The notes beneath the pieces were generated by a model. The model saw nothing but the letters and a program-made list of their open reading frames with translations. It was not told the origin of the DNA and did not search any database. The position numbers and the translations under genes were made by a program. Positions 45,223-54,530 of a stretch of 64,000 nt of DNA are shown piece after piece. Origin of the DNA: Virgibacillus sp. NKC19-3 (GTDB lineage: Bacteria; Bacillota; Bacilli; Bacillales; Amphibacillaceae); NCBI RefSeq assembly GCF_019837165.1, contig NZ_JAGYHC010000001.1, positions 3,906,001 to 3,970,000 on the forward strand, in the 5' to 3' direction. Within the stretch, counting starts at the first letter, position 1; the number at the start of each line of letters is the position of its first letter.

Positions 45223-45520
45223 CCTTCTTTAATGACAATACAGGTGTCAATCCTAATTTTTATTCAGTATAGGAAAGACACCGACCTTTTATTTCTTAAC
45301 CATCCTCTTTTTCTTGCTCCCATGATTATACTATATTCTGAATAGTATGCACTTATATCTCATGTATATTTCTTATGATACTTTAAACTCGTTAAAACAA
45401 GACATTGTCCGCTAATTCCACACCAATTAGCCCCCATAAGCCAATTAATCACCATTCTTGCTCATACTTTATTATTCTGATAGGATTAATCCATCTATAA
45501 AATAAGAAGGTGATAATGCC

Positions 45521-47044
45521 ATGTCCACACAAACTAATACAGCAAAGAATACAAGGTTCACTAGGTTTTTAAACGGGATTGAAAAGTTTGGAAATAAACT
45601 ACCGGATCCATTTATGCTTTTCGTCGTTTTAGCCGTCATCGTCATTATTTTATCTTGGATTATATCCGCTTTTGATGTTTCCTTTATTCAGCCGGGGGAG
45701 AATGAAGAAGTTGCCATAAAAAGTCTTGTCTCCGTAGAAGGCCTACAATATATGCTCACATCCATGATCGACAACTTTGTTGGATTCGGCCCACTCGGAA
45801 TCGTGCTTACCATGATGCTCGGGATAGGTCTTGCCAATAAGGTTGGTTTACTGGAGACATTTATCAAAAACACAATTCTACAGGCTCCGAAGCAACTTGT
45901 AACCTACGCTGTTATTTTTACAGGTATCTTGGGGAATTTAGCTGCTGATGCAGCTTTTATTATCGTACCACCCCTTGCCGCAATGGTGTTTTACAATGTA
46001 GGGCGTCACCCGTTAGCAGGGCTAGCTGCAGGATTTGCCGGCGTTGGCTCAGGATTTACTGCTAATATTATTGTAACCAATACAGATGCTGTACTTTCCA
46101 GTATCTCAGCAGAAATAATGGATACAGTAAACACAAGTGTGACTGTTACACCTGTTGATAACTGGTTTTTCATGATTACTTCCACGCTTTTATTAACTAT
46201 AACAGGCGCATTGATTACGGAAAAGATTGTGGAACCAAGACTCGGTAAATACGAAGGAGATGCAAAAAAAGAATTTGAGCCTACAAAGCCAATTGAAAAA
46301 CGAGCTTTACGAAATGCCGTGATTGCAGCTATGAGTTATATTGGAATCTTGTTGCTTATTCTCTTTCTACCACATTCACCACTCAGAAGTGAAGACGGTG
46401 GGATGATCCCCTCTCCATTTCTAGACGGGATTGTACCAATTATTATGCTATTTTTTGTTACCACCGCCGTGGCTTACGGGATTACCACGAAAAAAATTGA
46501 AAACTCCCGCACTATTGCTAAAATGATGGGTGAAGCAATTAAAGATATGTCCGGCTTTATCGTGTTAGTTTTTGCTGCGGCTCAGTTTATTTCTTATTTC
46601 GAATGGACAAATATCGGTTCATGGCTTGCTGTGAGTGGAGCTTCATTTCTTGAATCTGCTAATATGACAGGAATTGGCATTGTTATAGCCTTTATCTTGT
46701 TGACGGCTCTTTTAAATTTACTTATTTTTAGTGGGGCTGCTCTATGGGCGCTAGAAGCTCCTGTTTTTCTACAGATGTTTTATTATCTAGGGTACCACCC
46801 TGCTTTCATTCAGGCAGCTTACCGGATTGCTGATTCATCAACGAGTGTTATTACGCCAATGAATCCTTACTTTATTATTGTCCTCGCCTTTATGCAGGAA
46901 TACGACAAAAAAGCGGGCTTAGGAACCTTAATGGCTTTAATGTTACCATACAGCATAATCTTTCTTGCATTATGGATCCTGTTACTGTTAGCATTTGTAT
47001 TTCTGGGAATCCCATTTGGACCGGGAATTAGCGTTTATTTGTAG
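45521..47044 (+). CDS. abgT: AbgT family transporter
   Basis: The 507-residue protein has about 13 membrane segments and AbgT blocks: FGNKLPDPFMLFVVLA near 23-38, FTGILGNLAADAAFIIVPPLAAMVF near 128-152, GSGFTANIIVTNTDA near 174-188, and YRIADSSTSVITPMNPYF near 435-452. Members take up p-aminobenzoyl-glutamate or export sulfonamides. The ATG follows GAAGGTGATAATGCC. No abgA or abgB peptidase gene is adjacent. Confidence 0.92.
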   Translation: MSTQTNTAKNTRFTRFLNGIEKFGNKLPDPFMLFVVLAVIVIILSWIISAFDVSFIQPGENEEVAIKSLVSVEGLQYMLTSMIDNFVGFGPLGIVLTMMLGIGLANKVGLLETFIKNTILQAPKQLVTYAVIFTGILGNLAADAAFIIVPPLAAMVFYNVGRHPLAGLAAGFAGVGSGFTANIIVTNTDAVLSSISAEIMDTVNTSVTVTPVDNWFFMITSTLLLTITGALITEKIVEPRLGKYEGDAKKEFEPTKPIEKRALRNAVIAAMSYIGILLLILFLPHSPLRSEDGGMIPSPFLDGIVPIIMLFFVTTAVAYGITTKKIENSRTIAKMMGEAIKDMSGFIVLVFAAAQFISYFEWTNIGSWLAVSGASFLESANMTGIGIVIAFILLTALLNLLIFSGAALWALEAPVFLQMFYYLGYHPAFIQAAYRIADSSTSVITPMNPYFIIVLAFMQEYDKKAGLGTLMALMLPYSIIFLALWILLLLAFVFLGIPFGPGISVYL

Positions 47045-47070
47045 ATCAGATTTGATATGTTTCATGCTTT

Positions 47071-47107
47071 AACAGCAGCTTCTCTTTAATGGGAAACTGC
47101 TGTTTTT
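47071..47107 (+). terminator. terminator of abgT
   Basis: Arms AACAGCAG / CTGCTGTT with extra inner pairing, followed by TTT, lie 26 bases after the stop. Confidence 0.8.
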
Positions 47108-47123
47108 GGTTTCGAGATTGGGG

Positions 47124-47249
47124 CGTTGTTTCTCCCCCGATTTGGGGGTGTGCTCTCCCGTTTCGGGTGGCTGCTCTCCCGAATTGAGGATGTGCTCTCC
47201 CGTTTCGGATGGCTGCTCTCCCGAGTTGATGGCTTTCCCTCCCGGCTCG
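47124..47249. repeat. 21-bp tandem repeat, six units
   Basis: The core TGCTCTCCCG recurs exactly every 21 bases at 47151, 47172, 47193 and 47214, with degenerate cores at 47130 and 47235. Alternate units match better, giving a 42-base super-period. On the minus strand it is open as a GEQPPETGEH-like repeat, but no ribosome binding site supports translation. Confidence 0.85.
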
Positions 47250-47278
47250 GACTTCATCCGTAAGCAATAGGTTATGTT

Positions 47279-48190
47279 TCACTCATCCGATTCGATCCGG
47301 TTCATAAACTCTTCTGCCGCGCTATAGCCTTGCTGCTGTAGATACCAGTTGTTTGCTGCTGCTTCAATTAGCCCAGCCACATCCCTGCCTGGTTGGAGTT
47401 GAATTTCAATATGAGGAATAGGTACACCCATATAATCCGTGTTTTCCGTCTCCATCTCCAATTCATTATTCAAGGAATGCTTCTCCCATTTCGTCAGTTC
47501 AATATCCAATGCGATCCTTGTTTCACCCTGAAAGGCCTTCCTTCCATACACACGTGAAACATTTAATAATCCAATGCTCCTTAATGCGAGAAACTCCTTG
47601 TTTTTCTCATTGTGCGTACCAAGGACTGTTTGATGGCTCAGCTTTTTCAAAATAACAATATCATCGGCTACAAGCCGGTGTCCTCTGCCAATTAACGTAT
47701 GGGCTGTTTCGCTTTTTCCCACACCAGACTCACCGCGCAAGAGTATCCCAATCCCAAACACATTCAGGCAAACCCCGTGGACCGCAATTTCCGGCGCCAA
47801 AGATTTTGTTAAATATCCATCCACCTTGGCAATAAAATCCGTTGTTGTTTCAGTGGTTATCAGTAAAGGGATCTTTTCTTTTGTACAATATTGCCGCAGG
47901 TAGGTCAAACCCTCTTGTCCGGCTGTTACGATAAAACACGGGGGATGATAATAAACTACATTCCCGATTCTGTGGTCTCGTTCCTCGTGACTTAACTGAT
48001 GCAAATAACCAATTTCCTTTTTCCCAAGTATCTGAACACGTTCCATTGGAAAAAAGTCAAAATAACCAATGAATTCCAAACCTGGCCGATGTGTCCTTAA
48101 CTTCGTAATCGGCCGATGCAATTGATCTTCTCCAGCTAGTATTTCTAAAGAAAATTCACGTACTAAATCCGCAACCTGAATTGATTTCAC
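47279..48190 (-). CDS. hprK: HPr kinase/phosphorylase, divergent copy
   Basis: The 303-residue protein follows the HprK layout: an N-terminal domain to about 125, Walker A RGESGVGKSE near 153-162 and VADDIVIL near 175-182. The HprK signature, normally ExRGLGIINV, reads ALRSIGLLNV here, so the glutamate and the glycine are changed. HprK phosphorylates and dephosphorylates HPr at Ser46 to control catabolite repression. The gene stands alone, not beside lgt as the usual hprK does, so it may be a second copy. The start is GTG 48190 after AGGAGAA. Confidence 0.82.
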   Translation of the reverse strand: MKSIQVADLVREFSLEILAGEDQLHRPITKLRTHRPGLEFIGYFDFFPMERVQILGKKEIGYLHQLSHEERDHRIGNVVYYHPPCFIVTAGQEGLTYLRQYCTKEKIPLLITTETTTDFIAKVDGYLTKSLAPEIAVHGVCLNVFGIGILLRGESGVGKSETAHTLIGRGHRLVADDIVILKKLSHQTVLGTHNEKNKEFLALRSIGLLNVSRVYGRKAFQGETRIALDIELTKWEKHSLNNELEMETENTDYMGVPIPHIEIQLQPGRDVAGLIEAAANNWYLQQQGYSAAEEFMNRIESDE

Positions 48191-48351
48191 TTCTCCTACA
48201 CTCCATCTCCATTATTTTCCTATCATGTACAGTTAACCTGTATAGAGTTTCACATGTTTAACGATATATGTGTTCATTTCCTCTAGTGTAACAAAAACAA
48301 CGAGATCATGTGCGAATAATGCTTTTTGCTATAAAGTTTCCGACAGAAAAG

Positions 48352-48477
48352 CTAGTCATTCTGAAACGTCTGTAACAACCGATAGAATCGCCCTTTATAT
48401 TTCATATCAAGGATACCGGCAATGAAAAGCAGGGTCATAATAAATATGATCGATTTTGTTTTAAAAGACTGTTGCAT
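48352..48477 (-). CDS. 41-residue single-helix membrane peptide
   Basis: A small gene begins with ATG 48477, preceded by GGGAGGT at normal spacing. It encodes MQQSFKTKS, then one hydrophobic helix (IIFIMTLLFIAGIL), then a basic tail KYKGRFYRLLQTF. The strong ribosome binding site and coherent topology support it. I do not recognise a family. It lies between sfsA and hprK on the same strand. Confidence 0.55.
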   Translation of the reverse strand: MQQSFKTKSIIFIMTLLFIAGILDMKYKGRFYRLLQTFQND

Positions 48478-48561
48478 AAGATTACCTCCCACTAAATCAT
48501 TTGAATAATGACTTAAACGTATAATTCCTTTTCCTAACTAAACAGTACCAACTCGGTTCAT

Positions 48562-49251
48562 TTAAGATAAGTACACTGGAATAGCTTTATCCAGCACCAA
48601 TTCATCTTCTGTAACTATCGAATCATAAGCCAAAATCTGCACCCCTTTTCGTGATGCCTCTAATAACGCATCCGCAAATGCCGCATCCATTTCTCTATGA
48701 GGGACCAAAGCACGGGCCGTTTTCATTTGTACCACAAATAGAACCGTACACGTATAGCCTTCCAAAGCAGCCCTGGCCAACTCCCATACGTGTTTCGCCC
48801 CTCTTAAGGTCGGTGCATCCGGAAATAAGGCGATTCCATCCTTCTCCAGTGTTACCCCTTTTACTTCGATAAATCCTTTTCTATTCTCTTGCTCAACGTA
48901 AAGGTCAAATCGAGAAGCACCAAACGTAACTTCCCTTTTAACCACGTTTACCTTGCTAAAATTGGGTATTTTCCCTACCGTAATCGCCTCAAAAGCAACC
49001 CTGTTCGGGGCTTGTGAATCAATATTTACCCAGCTTCCATTTTTGGCGGCAGCAATGAGCGAAAACCTTGTCTTCCTATTTGGATTTCCACTCTGTTCCA
49101 AAATCACGGCAGCACCAGGATGAAGAAGCTCTGTTAAGCGACCGGTATTTTTGATATGTACTTGTTCCTTTTTTCCGTCCATGAAAACTTCAGCAATGAA
49201 TCTGTTTATTCGCTTATGGAGACGAGCATGTACGATTTCTCCGTATTTCAT
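48562..49251 (-). CDS. sfsA: SfsA family DNA/RNA-binding protein
   Basis: The 229-residue protein matches SfsA, with an N-terminal OB-like part (IVHARLHKRINRFIAEV), HIKNTGRLTELLHPGA near 32-47, and a nuclease-like core with RFDLYVE and GFIEVKGVTLEKDGIALFPDAPTLRG near 115-147. SfsA was named for sugar fermentation stimulation; it binds nucleic acid and its role is unclear. I use ATG 49251 after AGGAAG; the longer frame adds 39 residues that come from a decayed neighbour. Confidence 0.92.
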   Translation of the reverse strand: MKYGEIVHARLHKRINRFIAEVFMDGKKEQVHIKNTGRLTELLHPGAAVILEQSGNPNRKTRFSLIAAAKNGSWVNIDSQAPNRVAFEAITVGKIPNFSKVNVVKREVTFGASRFDLYVEQENRKGFIEVKGVTLEKDGIALFPDAPTLRGAKHVWELARAALEGYTCTVLFVVQMKTARALVPHREMDAAFADALLEASRKGVQILAYDSIVTEDELVLDKAIPVYLS

Positions 49252-49339
49252 ATGATCACTTCCTAGTATAATGTGGTTTACACCTACCGTAAAAACACCC
49301 CTCATCATGTCCAACCAACACGTGAGGGATGCCCCTTCT

Positions 49340-49455
49340 ATTTCATCATCAATATGAGCGGCCACCACGTGGACAGCAATTGTCGGAAGTCGATAATATT
49401 CGCCTGATGCAAAAGAAAACCGAAACCAACGATGAGAAAAACCAAGCTAGACTCT
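49340..49455 (-). pseudogene. fragment of a LiaI/LiaF-type (DUF5668) membrane protein
   Basis: On the minus strand upstream of sfsA a frame reads LVFLIVGFGFLLHQ, then IIDFRQLLSTWWPLIL, which is the typical first-helices pattern of DUF5668 / LiaF-like proteins. A stop follows and no start is visible, so it is a fragment. Confidence 0.45.
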
Positions 49456-49601
49456 TGCAGCCATTAACATACTTCCCAAAGCACAAAGTGTATCGTTACC
49501 AAATATAATACCGAGCTAATTATTCCCAAAATTACATCGCATGTCAATCCGGAGCGAAAAATTGATACAGTCATCTGGCCTGTCGTCAGTTTTATTCAAA
49601 A

Positions 49602-51104
49602 TTAGCTATACGCCAGTTCTTTCTCGCCTAAACCAAGTGCCTTTTCCATGGAAACTTGGATCTCCTTCAATAGTTCCGGATTATCAGGCAACGACACCCC
49701 ATAAGAAGGTATCATTTCTTTGATTTTTGACTCCCATTCATTCAATCGTTCTGGAAAGCATCTTTCCATAATCTCAAGCATGATGTCAACGGCAGTAGAA
49801 GCCCCCGGCGATGCACCCAATAATGCAGCGATGGTTCCATCCTTCGCACTCACAATTTCCGTACCGAATTGAAGTGTCCCTTTGCCGCCGTCCTCGGTAT
49901 CTTTGATGACCTGAACACGTTGACCGGCCACAACATTATCCCAATCTTCACTTTTTGCATTCGGGATAAATTCCCTTAGTTCCTCCATCCGTTTTTCATT
50001 TGATAATACAACTTGCTGCATCAAATATTTGGTTAACGGGAACTCTTTGACGCCTGCTGATAACATGGTTAAAAGATTATCTGATTTCACAGACGTTACT
50101 AAATCAAGCAATGAACCGGTTTTTAAGAACTTTGGTGAGAAACCGGCAAACGGTCCGAACAGCAACGTCTTTTTGCCATTGATCATACGTGTATCCAAAT
50201 GTGGCACAGACATTGGTGGTGCACCAACTTTTGCTTTTCCATAAACTTTTGCTTGATGTTGCTCGATAACCTCCGGATTATGACATACCATAAATTGACC
50301 GCTTACAGGGAAACCTCCAATATGCTCTGCTTCCGGAATTCCTGTTTTTTGAAGTAAATGCAGACTTCCGCCTCCACCACCGATAAAGACAAATTTTGCC
50401 GTGTGATATTCAATTTTCCCGTCCTGCCTATCATGGACTTTCACTTCCCATAATCCTTCACTATTGCGATTAATATCTTCCACACTATGCTTGTAGTTCA
50501 CTTCCATGTCCGTGTTTTGCAGGTGATCAAATAAGATACGCGTTAAGGCGCCAAAGTTTACATCGGTACCAGCGTCCATTTTCGTAGCAGCGATCGGCTC
50601 ATCTGACTCACGGCCGTTCATAATAAGCGGCATCCATTCCTTCAGTTTTTCCGTATCACTAGAAAATTCCATCCCCTGAAATAGCGGGTTCGTTGATAGC
50701 GCTTTAAAGCGTTTTTGTAAAAAAGCAACATTACTTTCCCCTTGCACTAAACTCATATGGGGTAACGTGCTGATAAAATCATGCGGATCGGAAATGACAT
50801 TACGATTCACAAGATAAGACCAAAACTGCTTGGAAAGCTGAAACTGTTCATTAATCTTTACAGCTTTCGCTATATCGATAGAGCCATCCGGCCTTTCAGA
50901 TGTATAATTCAGCTCGCATAATGCAGAATGGCCCGTACCCGCATTATTCCATTCGTTCGAGCTCTCCTCTCCTGCCCCTGCAAGTTTCTCAAACACCCTG
51001 ATGTCCCATTCTGGTGCTAATTCTTGTAGTAACGTTCCCAACGTGGCACTCATAATCCCAGCACCAATTAAGATAACATCTGCTTGCGTGTGCTTGTTAC
51101 TCAT
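49602..51104 (-). CDS. mqo: malate:quinone oxidoreductase
   Basis: The 500-residue FAD enzyme oxidises malate to oxaloacetate and feeds electrons to the quinone pool at the membrane. It has the FAD motif [15 protein letters not shown] near 11-25, then [16 protein letters not shown] near 52-67 and [15 protein letters not shown] near 236-250, and ends with the ATP/FAD-block [15 protein letters not shown] near 430-444. Length and order match Mqo. It stands alone. Confidence 0.95.
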   Translation of the reverse strand: MSNKHTQADVILIGAGIMSATLGTLLQELAPEWDIRVFEKLAGAGEESSNEWNNAGTGHSALCELNYTSERPDGSIDIAKAVKINEQFQLSKQFWSYLVNRNVISDPHDFISTLPHMSLVQGESNVAFLQKRFKALSTNPLFQGMEFSSDTEKLKEWMPLIMNGRESDEPIAATKMDAGTDVNFGALTRILFDHLQNTDMEVNYKHSVEDINRNSEGLWEVKVHDRQDGKIEYHTAKFVFIGGGGGSLHLLQKTGIPEAEHIGGFPVSGQFMVCHNPEVIEQHQAKVYGKAKVGAPPMSVPHLDTRMINGKKTLLFGPFAGFSPKFLKTGSLLDLVTSVKSDNLLTMLSAGVKEFPLTKYLMQQVVLSNEKRMEELREFIPNAKSEDWDNVVAGQRVQVIKDTEDGGKGTLQFGTEIVSAKDGTIAALLGASPGASTAVDIMLEIMERCFPERLNEWESKIKEMIPSYGVSLPDNPELLKEIQVSMEKALGLGEKELAYS

Positions 51105-51269
51105 GTAATCCTTCCTTATCTTTTAAGTTTGATTTCGTGAAAATATGTAGATTGCTTGGATTGGTATATAAAGGTAGTGTGTTAGATAAATAAATATTCT
51201 CGCATTCTTTTATTATAAACCTATTTTGGGAATTTTTAAATGTGTAGAGAGTGGAATTTTTGATTCGTC

Positions 51270-51450
51270 AAAAATAGTCGTGCGAGTGATCCATCATCGC
51301 CCAACAACGTCGCTGCAGTCATTTGCGGAATGCTTTTAGTAATGACGTTGAACGAACTCCGCTACACTCTAATACTTTTATCTGCTCTGGTGTTACATTT
51401 GATATGGCAAGATTAGCATCGATACCATTCTGAACATGTTCAACAAACCA
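51270..51450 (-). pseudogene. short decayed reading frame
   Basis: In the gap 51105-51658, a minus-strand frame reads EHVQNGIDANLAISNV, then TPEQIKVLECSGVRSTSLLKAF, and stops; no start is visible. It looks like a C-terminal protein remnant of unknown origin. Confidence 0.3.
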
Positions 51451-51458
51451 TAAAAACG

Positions 51459-51497
51459 CCCCCGAAAATTAGATTTTTCTACTCTAATTTTCGGGGG
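51459..51497 (-). terminator. strong terminator downstream of the sigA-like gene
   Basis: Fifteen-base perfect arms (CCCCCGAAAATTAGA and complement) with a nine-base loop, followed on the minus strand by CGTTTTT. It lies 160 bases after the sigma-factor stop. Confidence 0.85.
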
Positions 51498-51658
51498 TGG
51501 TGCCTAGTCTGTGATCTAGCAAATAGACTTTCTCTCCTTGCTTCTTTATATTATTTCTTTATTATACCGAGTTTACACATCAAAACAAGGAAGATGGGAT
51601 AGGATAATGCTGACACCTGAGCTATTTATTTACCACAACCCTATTCATTCTATAAGTT

Positions 51659-52780
51659 TTATTCTAAAAAGTCCTTCACCCATTTACTCCGGCTGGGATG
51701 GCGGAGTTTGCGTAATGCCTTAGATTCGATTTGACGAATTCTCTCCCGCGTTATATCAAAAACTTGACCAACTTCTTCAAGGGTACGCGAGTGATCATCA
51801 TCAAGTCCGAAGCGAAGTCGTAATACATTTTCTTCCCGATCCGTTAATGTATCCAATATAGCTTCCAATTGTTCTTTTAAGGATTCATAATTGGCTTGTT
51901 CCGATGGAGATAATGTTTCTTGATCTTCAATAAAGTCACCTAAATAAGAACCCTCTTCCTCTCCTATTGGCTTATCCAGTGAAACAGTGTCTTGCGTAAG
52001 CCTTAAAATATGATACACTTTGTCAAGTGGCAGATCCATTTCTTTGGCAATCTCTTCCGGAGTGGGTTCGTGACCAAGCTTTAGCAATAATTCGCGCTGC
52101 ACGCGCGTCAATTTATTTATGGTTTCCACCATATGGACAGGCTTACGTATAGTTTTTGATTGGTCCGCAATAGCCCGTGTTATGGATTGACGTATCCACC
52201 AAGTAGCATACGTACTGAATTTAAATCCTTTACGATAGTCGTATTTCTCCACTGCCTTCATGAGCCCTGTATTGCCTTCCTGAATCAAATCTAACAACTG
52301 CAAGCCTCTTCCCGTGTAATGCTTCGCCAGACTGACAACAAGACGAAGGTTGGCTTCTGTCAGTCGCTCTTTAGCTACCTGATCCCCTTCCTCAATCCGA
52401 CGCGCTAAGTCGACTTCTTCGTCAGCCGACAATAAATCAGTCCTGCCAATTTCTTTCAGATACATACGAACGGTATCATTGGTTTCTATCCCTGTCAGGT
52501 TACTAAAATCAGTCGCATCAAGTTCCACTTCTTTTGCAATCTGTTGAGGTTCGGGGTCTTCTTCAACATCTGCAATCACTTCAATACCTTGATTATCCAG
52601 GTACTCATACCATTCATCTAACTGGTCACTTTTCAATTCAAAACCCGATAACTGGCCAGCCACTTCTTCATACGTAAGCGTGCCTTGTTTCTTTCCTAAG
52701 TCAAGCAGTTTATCTTTAACCTGTCCAAGTGCTACTTCCCTTTGATTGCCTTTTTCTTGAACGGCGTTATTTCCAGTCAT
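51659..52780 (-). CDS. RpoD/SigA-type primary sigma factor, possible paralogue
   Basis: The 373-residue protein has all primary sigma regions: 1.1-like N-terminus, region 1.2 ([16 protein letters not shown]), region 2 ([45 protein letters not shown]), region 3 and region 4 ([18 protein letters not shown]). The -10 recognition residues Gln and Thr are kept. It differs from SigA at conserved places, for example [10 protein letters not shown] for RYVGRGMLFL and TIRKPVHM for TIRIPVHM. No dnaG lies next to it, unlike the usual dnaG-sigA operon, so it may be a second copy. Start ATG 52780 follows AAGGAAGG. Confidence 0.88.
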   Translation of the reverse strand: MTGNNAVQEKGNQREVALGQVKDKLLDLGKKQGTLTYEEVAGQLSGFELKSDQLDEWYEYLDNQGIEVIADVEEDPEPQQIAKEVELDATDFSNLTGIETNDTVRMYLKEIGRTDLLSADEEVDLARRIEEGDQVAKERLTEANLRLVVSLAKHYTGRGLQLLDLIQEGNTGLMKAVEKYDYRKGFKFSTYATWWIRQSITRAIADQSKTIRKPVHMVETINKLTRVQRELLLKLGHEPTPEEIAKEMDLPLDKVYHILRLTQDTVSLDKPIGEEEGSYLGDFIEDQETLSPSEQANYESLKEQLEAILDTLTDREENVLRLRFGLDDDHSRTLEEVGQVFDITRERIRQIESKALRKLRHPSRSKWVKDFLE

Positions 52781-52872
52781 GAGCATCCTTCCTTTTATTA
52801 ATGAACTCTATACTCGTTAGAAAACTTGGTTGTCACCAAGCCTTTGGATGATAACCAAAGCCCGCACTTATG

Positions 52873-52903
52873 CAGTAAGAAAGCACTTTATACTTTCTTA
52901 CTG
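52873..52903 (-). other. hairpin in the leader of the sigA-like gene
   Basis: Perfect 11-base arms CAGTAAGAAAG / CTTTCTTACTG. A second, longer inverted pair (CAGAAAGGGA / TCCCTTTCTG) lies at about 52915-52967. Both are inside the roughly 300-base leader between promoter and start. Confidence 0.6.
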
Positions 52904-53099
52904 CCAAGTCAAAACAGAAAGGGACCAACCACACGAATGCCAATCATGTAATAAATCCCTTTCTGCCTATGTCCAACCTAATTCAAACATTGTTCGTAAT
53001 ACCTGTTCTGTCTTCTACCTGTTTTGCATATATGTGATTGATTTAGCTTGAAAGGTTTGCCTCTTTGAGGTTTCCCCATACACATATATGTAGATTGTC

Positions 53100-53129
53100 A
53101 TTATAACAGCTCTTCATAATAGAAAGCAA
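53100..53129 (-). promoter_or_regulatory. sigma-A type promoter upstream of the sigA-like gene
   Basis: On the minus strand TTGCTT (53124-53129) and TATAAT (53100-53105) are 18 bases apart. This leaves a leader of about 310 bases before the start codon. Confidence 0.6.
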
Positions 53130-53227
53130 GAAAACAAAATGAATCGTATTAGATTGTATTAAATGCCTTTTTTACAATAATCTCCCATACAACAGCAGCG
53201 CCTCATGCAGCTAGAATCCACTCCCAT

Positions 53228-53632
53228 TCACTTCCCAACACCCGATGCTACCTCTAAAAACACATGGATTAAAAACGCCATCAATAGAATTCCAATACTA
53301 TCAAATGCAACATCCAGCAAATGGCCATCCCTAGTGAAATAGGGCTGAATCAGCTCTGAGGCGAAGGCAAGCCCCAACGTGATCCAAACGGCCGCCTTTA
53401 ATCGTTTGATGGCAAAGAAAATCGTTAGCACCCATATGGCGAACATGAAAAGGTGCCCGATTTTTTGTATTAGTACATCAAACCGAATTTCATATATCTC
53501 GAAAAATGAAAAATCCGGATGTGATGTCATTTGGATATCCAAAGCACCGTGGTCCAGCAACGCGATTAGATCCGAGGTGAATAAAAAGGCAATCATCACT
53601 GCTGTCCAGCAGCACATAACAATAATCCGCAA
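53228..53632 (-). CDS. VanZ-like family membrane protein
   Basis: The 134-residue protein has four membrane helices and the VanZ pattern: QKIGHLFMFAIWVLTIFFAI near 56-75, SELIQPYFTRDGHLLDVAFDSIGILL near 92-117. VanZ relatives have been linked to glycopeptide tolerance, but most have no known role. The start is TTG 53632, eight bases after AGGAG. Confidence 0.85.
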   Translation of the reverse strand: MRIIVMCCWTAVMIAFLFTSDLIALLDHGALDIQMTSHPDFSFFEIYEIRFDVLIQKIGHLFMFAIWVLTIFFAIKRLKAAVWITLGLAFASELIQPYFTRDGHLLDVAFDSIGILLMAFLIHVFLEVASGVGK

Positions 53633-53738
53633 AACGATCTCTCCTAAAATGATGGGCGGGAACCAGCCTGAATGAGCAATAGCTTTTGAACATGATGATT
53701 CATGATGTCATGCCAAAAGGTTGCTGTAACATTTTATG

Positions 53739-54128
53739 TTAAAACCGCGTTTGATAAACATCCTCTTTGGATAGGTCTCCTTCTTTCACAACCTCATTCT
53801 CAATTTGTTTAAAATACCGCAAATAAACGCGCTCGTTATATTTATAATGCTCTTTACGTTGCACGATTTCTTTTGCATAAAGAGCCCCTATCCCGGTTTT
53901 GATAGTGGCAAAATCAGCAACACTATCTTCCTTCACATTGAATATCTGATCCACTCTTCCGCCCTTCATTCCCCTTACCGAAAACGTCTTCACTTGTTCT
54001 AGATATTCGACATGGATTCCGTAATTTTGTTCGAAATAATCCACCAAGTGATTGCCGTTTTTTCCAAGCGGGAGAGCTACCCCAGGCCATACACAACAAA
54101 CAATCTCCTCCTGCTTCATTAGTTTCAT
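53739..54128 (-). CDS. hypothetical protein
   Basis: The 129-residue soluble protein begins KQEEIVCCVWPGVALPLGKNGNHLVDYFEQNYGIHVEYLEQV and has an Ala/Lys-rich C-terminal helix region (ALYAKEIVQRKEHYKYNERVYLRYFKQI). It has no signal peptide. I do not recognise the family. The start follows AAAGGAG at 11-base spacing. The gap 54129-54490 beyond it shows nothing supportable. Confidence 0.6.
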   Translation of the reverse strand: MKLMKQEEIVCCVWPGVALPLGKNGNHLVDYFEQNYGIHVEYLEQVKTFSVRGMKGGRVDQIFNVKEDSVADFATIKTGIGALYAKEIVQRKEHYKYNERVYLRYFKQIENEVVKEGDLSKEDVYQTRF

Positions 54129-54490
54129 CGATAACAGGCTCCTTTACGAATGTTTATTTCAACTAAAGCAAATGCTTATCTTATACGATTCTTTCCCATT
54201 GTCCAAACCTTTTCACCGTGTCTCTAGTATTCATCCAAGCTTAACTGCTCAGACATCTGCCAATTTACTTTTCCAATATCTAAATGGTCGATGTTTCATT
54301 ATAAATACTCATGACCAAAACCTTCGCTCTCATTGGGAAACTTTTCCTGAAAGTAATTATTACTGATGAATAACTAAACTTCTATATTGACAATTATAAC
54401 AGTTTTTTTGATCGTGTAGGTATAATACAAATTGGCCTTAATTGCTATCCAAGGCTACTCGGTTACTCCAGCTTATACGACTCCCCACAC

Positions 54491-54521
54491 AAAAAAAGAC
54501 ACAACCCACCAAAGCTGTGCC
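54491..54521 (-). terminator. terminator of codBA
   Basis: GGCACAGC pairs with GTTGTGTC (wobbles included) and seven Ts follow on the minus strand, ten bases after the codA stop. Confidence 0.8.
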
Positions 54522-54530
54522 TCACACCAT

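Noticed and set aside
47046-47282. Minus-strand frames coding GEQPPETGEH repeats
   Set aside because: No ribosome binding site, two overlapping frames equally open, and the abgT terminator lies inside; the DNA repeat explains the open frame.
52830-53051. 73-codon plus-strand frame in the sigma-factor leader
   Set aside because: No start signal; the region is explained as a structured leader on the other strand.
54170-54366. Plus-strand frame in the gap before codA
   Set aside because: No ribosome binding site and no protein-like pattern; I see nothing supportable there.
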